Positions 9,048 through 16,899 of a DNA stretch of 64,000 bases are shown piece after piece. The notes under the pieces were generated by a model. The model saw only the letters and a program-made list of their open reading frames with translations. It had not been told where the DNA came from and made no database searches. Source of the DNA: Flavobacterium sp. (lineage in GTDB: Bacteria > Bacteroidota > Bacteroidia > Flavobacteriales > Flavobacteriaceae); contig NZ_JAPZSP010000017.1 of assembly GCF_027531705.1 (NCBI RefSeq), positions 1 to 64,000 of the forward strand. The letters are read 5' to 3'. The position numbers and the translations under genes were made by a program. How positions within the stretch are numbered: the stretch's first letter is position 1; each line of letters begins with the position of its first letter.

Positions 9048-10437
9048 ACCTTACATATACTACGATTACACCAAATCACTTTGCCCAACTTGTTTAGAAT
9101 TGGTCGATGCCAAAATTGTATTTCAAGACGAAAAAGTTTGGATGCTCAAACATTGCAAAACCCACGGCAATATGCGTTCCATGATTGCAGACGATGTGGA
9201 ATATTACAAACAAATTAGAAATTACAACAAGCAATCGGAAGTTCCTTTGAAATTTAATACCAAAGTGCATTATGGTTGTCCTTATGATTGTGGTTTGTGT
9301 ACCGACCACGAGCAACATTCGTGTTTGTCGATTGTAGAAGTTACTGATAGATGTAATTTGGCTTGTCCAACTTGTTATGCTTCTTCAGCACCAAATTACG
9401 GGCGACACCGAACGTTGGAAGAAATTGAAAAAATGTTTGATGTAATAGTTGCCAATGAAGGCGAACCCGATGTGGTTCAAATTTCTGGTGGCGAACCAAC
9501 GGTGCATCCGCAGTTTTTTGAAATCATGGATATTGCCAAAAGCAAACCAATCAAGCATTTGATGCTAAATACCAACGGAATTCGTATTGCAAAAGATATT
9601 TCATTCGTAGAAAAATTGGCAAGCTATATGCCCGATTTCGAAATTTATTTGCAATTTGACAGTTTCAAACCAGAAGTTTTAGAAAAATTACGTGGCGAAG
9701 ATTTAACCGAAGTTCGCAGGAGAGCTATTGAAAATTTGAATCATTTTAATCTTTCTACAACTTTAGTAATTACTTTGCAAAAAGGCGAAAATGATGATGA
9801 AATTGGTAAAATTCTTGAATATGCTGTGAAACAAAAATGTGTGCGTGGTGTAACATTTCAACCTACACAAGTGGCTGGAAGAACTGATAATTACGACGAT
9901 GAAACTGGAAGAATTACATTAACCGAAGTTCGAAGAAAAATCTATGAGCAATATCCAATTTTTACACCACAAGATTTAATTCCTGTACCTTGTAATCCTG
10001 ATGCTTTGTGCATGGCTTATGCGTTGAAAATTGATGATCAAGTTATTCCAATGACTAATTTATTGAATCCTGAAGATTTATTAAACACAACCAAGAATAC
10101 CATTGTTTATGAAAACGATGAAGATTTGAAAAATCACTTAATAACAATGTTCAGCACCGGAATTTCGGTTGATTGTGCCGAAGATACTTTTGGAGAATTG
10201 ATGTGCTGTTTACCAAGAGTCAAATCGGATAATTTGCATTATGATAACTTATTCAGAATCATTATTATGAACTTTATGGATGCCAACGATTTTGATGTTC
10301 GAGCTGTAAAAAAATCATGCGTTCATATTGTTGACAAACGCTATAAAATTGTGCCTTTTGAAACGATGAATTTATTTTATCGAGATAACAAAATTGAAGC
10401 AATTAGAGAAAAAATAAACGCAATTAATAACTTATAA
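9037..10437 (+). CDS. Radical SAM protein of the Tes (tetraether lipid synthase/MJ0619) type
   Basis: 466 aa from the ATG at 9037. An in-frame start at 8983 would add 18 hydrophobic residues read from the preceding gene and is less likely. The radical SAM motif is DRCNLACPTCYA (Cys106, Cys110, Cys113). Further cysteines match the Tes/MJ0619 pattern: CPTC (16/19) and C40 with HG in an N-terminal rubredoxin-like knuckle, and GCPYDCGLCTDHEQHSC (81, 85, 88, 96). The motif SGGEPTVHP is also present. Characterised archaeal relatives join lipid tails by carbon-carbon bonds between methyl ends. The bacterial members are largely undefined. Coupling to an Lgt-like membrane protein suggests a lipid or lipoprotein substrate (inference). 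Confidence 0.82.
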   Translation: MPNRPYIYYDYTKSLCPTCLELVDAKIVFQDEKVWMLKHCKTHGNMRSMIADDVEYYKQIRNYNKQSEVPLKFNTKVHYGCPYDCGLCTDHEQHSCLSIVEVTDRCNLACPTCYASSAPNYGRHRTLEEIEKMFDVIVANEGEPDVVQISGGEPTVHPQFFEIMDIAKSKPIKHLMLNTNGIRIAKDISFVEKLASYMPDFEIYLQFDSFKPEVLEKLRGEDLTEVRRRAIENLNHFNLSTTLVITLQKGENDDEIGKILEYAVKQKCVRGVTFQPTQVAGRTDNYDDETGRITLTEVRRKIYEQYPIFTPQDLIPVPCNPDALCMAYALKIDDQVIPMTNLLNPEDLLNTTKNTIVYENDEDLKNHLITMFSTGISVDCAEDTFGELMCCLPRVKSDNLHYDNLFRIIIMNFMDANDFDVRAVKKSCVHIVDKRYKIVPFETMNLFYRDNKIEAIREKINAINNL

Positions 10438-10447
10438 AAATTGAAGT

Positions 10448-10660
10448 ATGTTAGGATTTAACAATTGGGGTGACTTTATAGTTTCTGCTGCCATAATTAT
10501 TGAAATGATAAGCGTTGCTGTATTTTTTATTGGAATCGTTTTTCTTTTTATTGAAAGCAAGAAAAAGTTAGGTTTAAAACTAATTATTGGTTCAGTAATA
10601 GCTTTTGTAATTGGTTTTAGTGCTTGCACTGCGAATTTTACTTTGGGACCAATGCATTAA
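10448..10660 (+). CDS. Small two-span membrane protein
   Basis: 70 aa, not recognised. Two hydrophobic helices (about residues 10-34 and 42-61) are separated by ESKKKLG, and the tail reads ACTANFTLGPMH. It starts 10 bp after the radical SAM stop on the same strand, so it is probably the third gene of the Lgt-like/radical SAM operon. A catalytic role is unlikely at this size; it could be an accessory membrane subunit (inference). Confidence 0.6.
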   Translation: MLGFNNWGDFIVSAAIIIEMISVAVFFIGIVFLFIESKKKLGLKLIIGSVIAFVIGFSACTANFTLGPMH

Positions 10661-10696
10661 ATGATACTTATCATAAACGAATGCACGTAAACTGAC

Positions 10697-10704
10697 TACA
10701 TTTG
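10697..10704 (+). promoter_or_regulatory. -7 element TACATTTG for the SulP gene
   Basis: Exact TAnnTTTG, 18 bp before the ATG at 10722, so SulP is likely transcribed separately from the preceding operon. Confidence 0.55.
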
Positions 10705-10721
10705 CAGTACATTTTGAAGAA

Positions 10722-12272
10722 ATGAACAGAAAATTAAAATACTACGAACTCATTTGGTTCAAACATGATTTACCAGCAGGTTTATCTGTTTTTTTGGTGG
10801 CTTTACCTTTATGTTTAGGAATCGCATTAGCATCTGGAGCACCATTATATTCGGGACTTTTATCGGGAATTATTGGTGGAATTTTAGTTTCTGTTGTTAG
10901 TGGTTCACAGCTTGGTGTTTCTGGTCCAGCAGCTGGTTTGACAACTTTGGTCGCTGCTTCGATTGTTTCACTTGGTGATTTTCAAACTTTTTTGCTAGCG
11001 GTAATGGTTGCTGGACTTTTTCAAATTGTTTTAGGATTATTCAAATTGGGTTTAATCGCCAATTATTTCCCATCTGCCGTTATCAAAGGAATGCTTGCCG
11101 CTATTGGGATAATGCTGATTTCAAAACAAATTCCTATTGCTTTAGGATACAATCAACCCGATTTTTGGACTGGAGGTTTTACCCAACTTTTTTCTGCCAA
11201 TAATATTCCAGGAAATATTCAAAATTTTAATGAGCATTTAACTCGAGGAACTATTATCATTTCTATTGTTTCATTAGCAATTTTGATTTTATTTAATCAA
11301 TCATTTGCGAAAAATTTAAAAGTCATTCCTGCGCCACTTTTAGTGGTTTTGGTTGGAGTTGCAATAAATTTTGTACTCTCTAATTTATCTGGAAATTTTC
11401 AATTAAAACCAACACAACTTGTGGCAATTCCGGATAATATTTTTGGCAATATAACTTTTCCGAATTTTTCAAAATTATTTTCAAATATTGAAATTTGGAA
11501 AGCCGGAATTCTAATCGGATTATTAGCTTCACTTGAAACCTTATTATGTGTTGAAGCAGTTGATAAATTAGACAAAAGAAATCGAATAACACCCGTAAAC
11601 AGAGAACTTTTGGCGCAAGGAATTGGTAATTTAACATGTGGTTTGCTAGGAGCAATTCCGATGACAGCTGTTGTAGTTCGTGGTTCTGCCAATGTTGATG
11701 CTGGAGCCAGAACCAAACTTTCTGCCTTTACACATGGATTATTTTTGCTCTTAGCGGTTCTATTTTTACCTTTTGCTCTCAATATGATTCCGTATGCTTC
11801 ACTTTCGGCAATTTTATTGATAACAGGTTACAATTTGACCAAACCAAGATTATACAAAAATGTTTTTAGTTTAGGTTGGAAGCAATTTTTTCCATTTATC
11901 ATTACAATTATTTTTATTTTGGCAACCGATTTGTTAATTGGTGTTTTAATCGGATTGTCAATTTCGCTGTATTTTATCATTCAAAATAATTTTCAAGCAG
12001 ATTATAAAGTTTCTAAAACCAAACAACATGAAACAGAAGTTTTTACAATCAACTTGAACGATAATGTGTCTTTTTTAAACAAAGTGAAATTCAGAAAAGT
12101 ACTTGATCAAATTCCACAATACAGTATTTTGACTATTGATGGTACCAATTGTAATTTTATAGATTATGATATTTTAGAAGTCATTAGTGAGTATGCATTC
12201 AAAGCTCACGACAGACATATTCAACTGAACTTGAAAGGAATAGAGGTAGTTTCAACAACTGCTTTACACTAA
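10722..12272 (+). CDS. SulP family inorganic anion transporter
   Basis: 516 aa. The N-terminal sequence DLPAGLSVFLVALPLCLGIALASGAP is the SulP/SLC26 transmembrane signature, followed by about 10-12 hydrophobic segments including GSQLGVSGPAAGL. The C-terminal 90 residues (from about 425) form a STAS-like domain with ILTIDGTNCNFIDYDILEVISEYA. Known substrates of the family are sulfate, bicarbonate and other anions. Flavobacterial members are often near carbonic anhydrase genes, but none is seen here, so the ion remains open. It has its own promoter element and stands as a single gene. Confidence 0.88.
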   Translation: MNRKLKYYELIWFKHDLPAGLSVFLVALPLCLGIALASGAPLYSGLLSGIIGGILVSVVSGSQLGVSGPAAGLTTLVAASIVSLGDFQTFLLAVMVAGLFQIVLGLFKLGLIANYFPSAVIKGMLAAIGIMLISKQIPIALGYNQPDFWTGGFTQLFSANNIPGNIQNFNEHLTRGTIIISIVSLAILILFNQSFAKNLKVIPAPLLVVLVGVAINFVLSNLSGNFQLKPTQLVAIPDNIFGNITFPNFSKLFSNIEIWKAGILIGLLASLETLLCVEAVDKLDKRNRITPVNRELLAQGIGNLTCGLLGAIPMTAVVVRGSANVDAGARTKLSAFTHGLFLLLAVLFLPFALNMIPYASLSAILLITGYNLTKPRLYKNVFSLGWKQFFPFIITIIFILATDLLIGVLIGLSISLYFIIQNNFQADYKVSKTKQHETEVFTINLNDNVSFLNKVKFRKVLDQIPQYSILTIDGTNCNFIDYDILEVISEYAFKAHDRHIQLNLKGIEVVSTTALH

Positions 12273-12374
12273 AAACTATTCGTTTTTTTTCAAATTATTA
12301 TTTTAGAAAGTTTCTAAATTACTGGTATTACTAACTTTAACGATGCCTTAACAGAAATAATCATTTCAACAGAA

Positions 12375-12382
12375 TATATTTG
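12375..12382 (+). promoter_or_regulatory. -7 element TATATTTG upstream of the 12402 gene
   Basis: A perfect TAnnTTTG. The expected transcription start (about 12388-12390) coincides with an upstream in-frame ATG at 12390, which argues for the next ATG (12402) as the true start. Confidence 0.55.
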
Positions 12383-12401
12383 TTTTAAGATGATAGCAAA
12401 A

Positions 12402-13814
12402 ATGACCGATTTTATTAAATTAAAATTTATTGTAATTACAACTATTTCAGTGTGTTCAACGTTTTTTTCCTGTAAAAAAACAGCTGACATAAAAGAATAT
12501 CAAGCCTATTTTGGTGGTGAAGTAACCAATCCAACAAGCCAATATATACTTTTTTTGAAAGATTCTGAAGTAATTGATAGTGTAAAACTTGACGAAAAAA
12601 ATCGATTTTTCTTTTCTTTTGATTCACTTGCTCCAGGTTTATATAGTTTTAAAAATGAACCTGAATATCAATATATTTATTTTGATAAAAATGATAGTTT
12701 GATGGTTCATATTGATGCAAAAGATTTTGATAATTCACTAGCTTTTTGTGGTCGTGGTGATCAAAAAAATAATTTCTTAATGGAATTATATTTGAAAAAC
12801 GAAGCCGATAAAAACACTATGTTTTCCCTTTTTGAATATGATTTTGATAAATTCAATACAAAAATAGACTCTACTCAAAAAGCAAATACTAGATTTTACG
12901 AAAGCAAAAAAGAAGAAATTAAATGGAGTGAAGATTTTGATAAGTTTGCAAAAGCAGCTCTAGATTTTAATTATTATACCAAAAAAGAACTCTATCCAAA
13001 AGTTCATGGAGTAAGAACTGGAGTAGATGTTTACGAAAAAATTCCTGAAAATTATTATGCTTTTAGAAAGGAAATAAATTTTAATGAAAGTCAATTTTCT
13101 GATTATGCACCGTTTATCATGTATGTTTCGCACATGCTAAACAACAAAGCTACAATACTATATCACAATCATTTAACTGATGTTGACAAAGAATTAAAAA
13201 CCAATATCAATAAATTAAACATTGTTGATACGCTTATCAAAAATGAAAAAGTAAAAAATAAAATTCTAAATAATATTGCCTTTCAATATTTGTTAGAAGA
13301 TCAAAATGTGGTGAATAATAACATTTTTATAGATAAATATTATAAACTTTCATCCGATAAAAGTCATAAAAACGAAATCCTAAAAATTGGAAATGCCATT
13401 CAGTTATTACGTCCAAAATTTGAGCTTCCAATTGTGAATCTTATCGACGCAAATGGCAAAATGATTTCGAGTGATAAAATTTCGACCAAAGAAACTGTTA
13501 TCTTCTTTTGGACACAAAAATTATCTTCACATTTAGAAGCAACTCACAAAAAATTACTTTTATTAAAACAAAAATATCCTAATTATCAGTTTGTTGCTGT
13601 CAATCTTGACAAAGATCAAGAAGCTTGGACAAAAACATTAGCAAAGTACAAGTTCAACGGAATTTCAGAATATCGATGCACCGATTTTGAAGATTTAAAA
13701 GAAAAATGGGCTATAACCAAAGTACATCGCACTATAATTTTAGATAAAAAAGGATTGATAAAAAATGCCTTTACCAACATTTTTGATGTGAAATTTGAAG
13801 AAGAACTTAAATAG
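12402..13814 (+). CDS. Thioredoxin-fold lipoprotein lacking the CXXC active site
   Basis: 470 aa from the ATG at 12402; the ATG at 12390 would be leaderless. Lipoprotein signal ends FFSC-KK. After the signal comes a beta-rich domain (YQAYFGGEVTNPTSQYILFLKDSEVIDSV...) resembling the DUF4369-like N-terminal part of Bacteroidetes TlpA-type reductases, then a helical middle, then a C-terminal thioredoxin-like domain (about 355-470: KETVIFFWTQKLSSHL..., YQFVAVNLDKDQ, KVHRTIILDKKG). Where the active WCxxC should be, the sequence reads WTQKLSSHL, so no redox cysteine pair exists. It may bind a partner rather than catalyse thiol exchange. Function unknown. Confidence 0.7.
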   Translation: MTDFIKLKFIVITTISVCSTFFSCKKTADIKEYQAYFGGEVTNPTSQYILFLKDSEVIDSVKLDEKNRFFFSFDSLAPGLYSFKNEPEYQYIYFDKNDSLMVHIDAKDFDNSLAFCGRGDQKNNFLMELYLKNEADKNTMFSLFEYDFDKFNTKIDSTQKANTRFYESKKEEIKWSEDFDKFAKAALDFNYYTKKELYPKVHGVRTGVDVYEKIPENYYAFRKEINFNESQFSDYAPFIMYVSHMLNNKATILYHNHLTDVDKELKTNINKLNIVDTLIKNEKVKNKILNNIAFQYLLEDQNVVNNNIFIDKYYKLSSDKSHKNEILKIGNAIQLLRPKFELPIVNLIDANGKMISSDKISTKETVIFFWTQKLSSHLEATHKKLLLLKQKYPNYQFVAVNLDKDQEAWTKTLAKYKFNGISEYRCTDFEDLKEKWAITKVHRTIILDKKGLIKNAFTNIFDVKFEEELK

Positions 13815-13844
13815 GTACGAGTTACGAAGTTTTGAGTATAAAGT

Positions 13845-13884
13845 AAAAAAAGCGATTTTCAAAAAATGAAAATCGCTTTTTTAT
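13845..13884. terminator. Bidirectional hairpin terminator
   Basis: Stem AAAAAAGCGATTTTC pairs with GAAAATCGCTTTTTT around a short A-rich loop. Outer words AGGTACGAG (near 13813) and CTCGTACCT (near 13900) form a second, wider inverted repeat. It lies between convergent genes. Confidence 0.75.
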
Positions 13885-13916
13885 TCCTCGTAATTTGTAT
13901 CTCGTACCTAGTACTT

Positions 13917-14573
13917 TTATTTGTTTCCTTTTTCGAAATCAGCAATAAACTGTGCTAATCCAATATCGGTTAGTGGGTGTTTTAGCAATCCTAAAATAGC
14001 CGATAATGGTCCTGTCATGACATCTGCTCCAATTTTGGCACAATTTACAATATGCATTGTATGACGAACAGAAGCTGCTAGAATTTGCGTTTCATAACCA
14101 TAGTTATCATAGATTTCTCTAATTTCTTGAATCAAATTTAAACCGTCTGTAGAAACATCATCCAAACGTCCAATAAAAGGAGAAACAAAAGTTGCACCTG
14201 CTTTTGCTGCCAATAGTGCTTGACCAGCTGAAAACACTAACGTTACATTAGTTTTAATTCCTTTATCGGTGAAGTATTTACATGCTTTTACACCTTCTTT
14301 TGTCATTGGAAGTTTAACTACAATTTGAGGATGCAAATCGGCTAATTCTTCACCTTCTTTAATCATTCCATCGTAGTCAACAGCATTTACTTCGGCACTA
14401 ACTTCGCCATCAACAATGTTACAAATGTCAACATAATGCTTTAAAATGTTGTTTTTTCCAGTAATTCCCTCTTTTGCCATCAACGAAGGATTGGTTGTTA
14501 CACCATCAAGAATTCCAAGTGATTGTGCTTCTTTAATGTCGTTTAAGTTGGCTGTGTCAATAAAAAATTTCAT
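13917..14573 (-). CDS. tal: Transaldolase/fructose-6-phosphate aldolase, short form
   Basis: 218 aa, the size of the TalC/MipB (FSA-like) subfamily. Motifs: [10 protein letters not shown] with Asp6, GVTTNPSLM (about 24-32), Schiff-base lysine in VVKLPMT (Lys87), and [29 protein letters not shown]. Known role: transfer of a dihydroxyacetone unit in the non-oxidative pentose phosphate pathway, or reversible fructose 6-phosphate cleavage. Which of the two activities dominates cannot be told here. It has its own promoter element; the SDR gene behind it on the same strand is separated by 135 bp with a hairpin. Confidence 0.88.
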   Translation of the reverse strand: MKFFIDTANLNDIKEAQSLGILDGVTTNPSLMAKEGITGKNNILKHYVDICNIVDGEVSAEVNAVDYDGMIKEGEELADLHPQIVVKLPMTKEGVKACKYFTDKGIKTNVTLVFSAGQALLAAKAGATFVSPFIGRLDDVSTDGLNLIQEIREIYDNYGYETQILAASVRHTMHIVNCAKIGADVMTGPLSAILGLLKHPLTDIGLAQFIADFEKGNK

Positions 14574-14603
14574 AATATGTGAGTTGTGTTTTTATATAAA
14601 ATG

Positions 14604-14611
14604 CAAAATTA
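14604..14611 (-). promoter_or_regulatory. -7 element TAATTTTG for the transaldolase gene
   Basis: Exact TAnnTTTG on the minus strand, 31 bp before the ATG at 14573. Confidence 0.5.
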
Positions 14612-14635
14612 CGAATTCAAAATTCAATAGCAATG

Positions 14636-14709
14636 ACAATTGCAAAAATCAATTGTAAAAATAAAATATACTGATTGATATTGCCATTGAATTTGATTTT
14701 TGCAATTGT
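14636..14709. repeat. Perfect 17-bp inverted repeat upstream of the transaldolase gene
   Basis: ACAATTGCAAAAATCAA (14636-14652) recurs inverted at 14693-14709, just after the SDR stop, with a 40-bp spacer holding further partial complementarity. It may fold in the SDR 3' end as a weak terminator or be a degenerate mobile repeat. No clean T-tract follows. Confidence 0.5.
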
Positions 14710-15512
14710 TAAAGCTTATAATGATTCATCAACATTTTTTCATAGACTTTATCAGGCAAAATTCTCTTTAAAACTATAGAAAACTTCTGCATGAAAACGC
14801 CAATTTTATAGTGAACATTCGGATTTGGATTTTGAATAATCTTATAAATTGCTTCTGCCATTTCATTTGGATTACTTCCACTATCAACATGTTCATCCAT
14901 CATTTTGAGCGTATTTCCATATGGAACTTCGTAAGCAGAACCTTTGATGACTGGCGCATGATAACGACCTGCCGCAATATTGGTTGCAAAATCACCTGGT
15001 GCAACATTGGTAATTTTTATTCCAAAACCTTTCACTTCCATACGGATAGCTTCGGTAATTAGTTCTAAAGAGCCTTTGGATGCTGAATAAATTCCGCGAT
15101 AAGGCAAGCCCATATAACCTGCAATCGAAGTAATATTGATAATTAAACCCGATTTTTGAGAACGCATTTGTGGCAAAACAGCTTTCATAACTTCGATTGG
15201 TCCAAAAAGATTGGTTTCAAAATTATTTTTGATTTCTACGGTTGGAATTTCTTCAATTGGGCCAGTTATACCAACACCAGCATTGTTAATCACTACATCT
15301 ACTCTACCCGATTTTGAAATTATTGCGGCAACTGCATTCTGAATACTTTCAACATTCCTAACATCTAAAGCTAATAGCGGAAATACTGAATTGGTTATTT
15401 TTTCAGGATTGCGACTTGTTCCATACACTATAAAACCTTTGTTGTGTAAAAATTCTCCAATAGATTTTCCTATTCCTGATGAACCACCTGTTATAAGTAC
15501 AACTTTTTTCAT
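14709..15512 (-). CDS. Short-chain dehydrogenase/reductase (SDR)
   Basis: 267 aa, classical SDR. Cofactor motif TGGSSGIG at 8-15, NNAG at 76-79, catalytic Ser129 (INITSIAG), Tyr142 and Lys146 (YSASK). The residues after the first strand (GTSRNPEK) include Arg, suggesting NADP(H) preference. The C-terminal part (KIGVFMQKFSIVLKRILPDKVYEKML) is amphipathic and resembles SDRs acting on steroids, retinoids or other lipids, but the substrate is unknown. It is a lone gene on the minus strand, with no visible operon partner. Confidence 0.85.
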   Translation of the reverse strand: MKKVVLITGGSSGIGKSIGEFLHNKGFIVYGTSRNPEKITNSVFPLLALDVRNVESIQNAVAAIISKSGRVDVVINNAGVGITGPIEEIPTVEIKNNFETNLFGPIEVMKAVLPQMRSQKSGLIINITSIAGYMGLPYRGIYSASKGSLELITEAIRMEVKGFGIKITNVAPGDFATNIAAGRYHAPVIKGSAYEVPYGNTLKMMDEHVDSGSNPNEMAEAIYKIIQNPNPNVHYKIGVFMQKFSIVLKRILPDKVYEKMLMNHYKL

Positions 15513-15590
15513 TTTTATGTTTTTAAGAGTATAGAAAAAAGAGAATAGAAAATAGATAGTTCAAGATAAAATCTATACACAATTTTTAAA

Positions 15591-15628
15591 ATTCTATTTT
15601 CTTTATTCTATTTTCTTTATTCTATATT
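15591..15628. repeat. Tandem repeat of a 14-bp unit (ATTCTATTTTCTTT)
   Basis: About two and a half copies of the unit, followed by TCTATATTCTATGCTCTTT. The segment at 15528-15560 (AGAGTATAGAA...AGAATAGAAAATAGATAG) is its approximate inverse complement, so the 15.53-15.64 kb gap can form a long imperfect hairpin. Confidence 0.55.
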
Positions 15629-15651
15629 CTATGCTCTTTATTCAATTCCAA

Positions 15652-16650
15652 CTAAATGATAATTATTCCTAATCCTGGTTTTTCTGATAATTGAATTTTT
15701 CCGTTTACAATTTTTGTTCCGTTTGCAATGTCATTTGCTACCAAATTTGCGCCGTCTAAATCGGCAAAATCACATAATGGCGCTAAAACTGCACCTGCCG
15801 AAATTCCAACTGTTGATTCTGTCATGCATCCAATCATGATTTTGTAATCAAGACTTTTGGCTTTGGCTATCATTTGCAATGCTGGTGTCAAGCCTCCACA
15901 TTTTACAAGTTTGATATTGACACTTTTATAATACGGTTTCAATTTTTCCAAACTCGTTTCATCTTGACAATCTTCGTCTGCCATCCAATTAGCATATAAA
16001 TCAGCGTGCAGTGAATGGTAATTATCCGAACCTTTTTGCATTGGTTGTTCCAAATATAAAAATTTTGAAACTATTTCTTGATTTTCAAGCCAACTACAAT
16101 CTTCTTTTTTAAAACTTCCATTAGAATCTAAAGCAATTTGATAATCTAATTTTAATAAAGATTGAATTTCATTTTGATTAAAACCATTGCATTTTACTTT
16201 GAATTTATTCCACGAAGAAGCTTTAATTTTTTTAATTTGTTCTTCAATTGGTGCAACACTTATCGTTATGGAAGATTCTGGAAGATTTTTTATTTCAATC
16301 GAATTTAATTCTAAAAAACTTTTGTCTTCTAACTTTCCAAATAAATCCCAGTAAGCACAATCAAGAGCTGATCGCAGAAAACTTGGTAATTCTAATTTTA
16401 GAAGAAAAACATAAAATTCAGTTGGATGAATGATTTTTTGATTTTCAATTTGGCTTTGAATCAATTCTAATTTTTGAACAAAATCGGCTAGATTTATTTG
16501 ATAATAATCAATTGCAGTACATTCGCCATAGCCAGAAAAATTGTTTTGTTGCAATGAAATAATTAATGCTTCTCTGAAAGAATAATTTCCGTAAGCAATT
16601 GAAAATGTTTCCTTTAAATTTAGTTGAACAAGTTGCCAAGATAATTTCAT
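15652..16650 (-). CDS. Dipeptide epimerase (enolase superfamily, L-Ala-D/L-Glu epimerase-like)
   Basis: 332 aa from the ATG at 16650 (MKLSWQLVQ), where family members usually begin; an upstream ATG at 16677 would add nine residues. Enolase-superfamily residues are in place: catalytic lysine pair in KFKVKCNG (about 149-153), metal ligands Asp in ALDSNG (175), Glu in YLEQPM (201) and Asp in ADEDCQ (225-227), and the second lysine in NIKLVKCGG (247). The final GCMTESTVGISA is typical of the dipeptide epimerase branch. Role: racemising the second residue of L-Ala-D-Glu from recycled peptidoglycan, or a related dipeptide. Dipeptide specificity is inferred from the family only. Confidence 0.82.
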   Translation of the reverse strand: MKLSWQLVQLNLKETFSIAYGNYSFREALIISLQQNNFSGYGECTAIDYYQINLADFVQKLELIQSQIENQKIIHPTEFYVFLLKLELPSFLRSALDCAYWDLFGKLEDKSFLELNSIEIKNLPESSITISVAPIEEQIKKIKASSWNKFKVKCNGFNQNEIQSLLKLDYQIALDSNGSFKKEDCSWLENQEIVSKFLYLEQPMQKGSDNYHSLHADLYANWMADEDCQDETSLEKLKPYYKSVNIKLVKCGGLTPALQMIAKAKSLDYKIMIGCMTESTVGISAGAVLAPLCDFADLDGANLVANDIANGTKIVNGKIQLSEKPGLGIIII

Positions 16651-16683
16651 CAAAGGAAAGTTAAAATTTAAAATCAAATATAA

Positions 16684-16711
16684 ATAAAAAATTCCGAATC
16701 AAGTTCGGAAT
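16684..16711 (-). terminator. Terminator of the SRP RNA
   Basis: Read on the minus strand: stem ATTCCGAA, loop CTTGA, stem TTCGGAAT, then a T-run. It lies directly after the SRP RNA 3' end. Confidence 0.75.
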
Positions 16712-16719
16712 AAAAAAAT

Positions 16720-16813
16720 GGCAAGCGACCTACATCGCACCGCTACAACCACATACCTTTGCTATGTTCCCATCCTGGAGGAGTCTGCAGGAGCTGGTCG
16801 TGTAGGACTTGCC
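16720..16813 (-). ncRNA. ffs: Signal recognition particle RNA, bacterial small (4.5S) type
   Basis: On the minus strand the transcript starts GGCAAGTCCTACACGACC and ends with GTAGGTCGCTTGCC, giving a long terminal helix. The apical part reads CTCCTCCAGGATGGGAACATAGCAAAGG, which fits the asymmetric-loop/GNRA-like tip of Bacteroidetes 4.5S RNA that binds the Ffh M-domain. Length is about 94 nt. A textbook promoter (TTG, 19 bp, TATCTTTG) puts the start of transcription at the first G, and a hairpin terminator follows. Role: targeting membrane and secreted proteins with Ffh and FtsY. Confidence 0.85.
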
Positions 16814-16817
16814 GGTG

Positions 16818-16847
16818 CAAAGATACAATCTTTTTATATTTTTGCAA
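16818..16847 (-). promoter_or_regulatory. Promoter of the SRP RNA (TTG -33, TATCTTTG -7)
   Basis: On the minus strand TTG (16847-16845), a 19-bp spacer, then TATCTTTG (16825-16818). The RNA 5' end at 16813 is the expected 5-7 bp further on. Confidence 0.75.
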
Positions 16848-16867
16848 GAAATTAACAGCTTTATAAA

Positions 16868-16875
16868 TATATTTG
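16868..16875 (+). promoter_or_regulatory. -7 element TATATTTG for the glutaminyl cyclase-like gene
   Basis: Exact TAnnTTTG, 25 bp before the ATG at 16900. Confidence 0.55.
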
Positions 16876-16899
16876 TGAAGTTTAAAATTATAAGAATAA

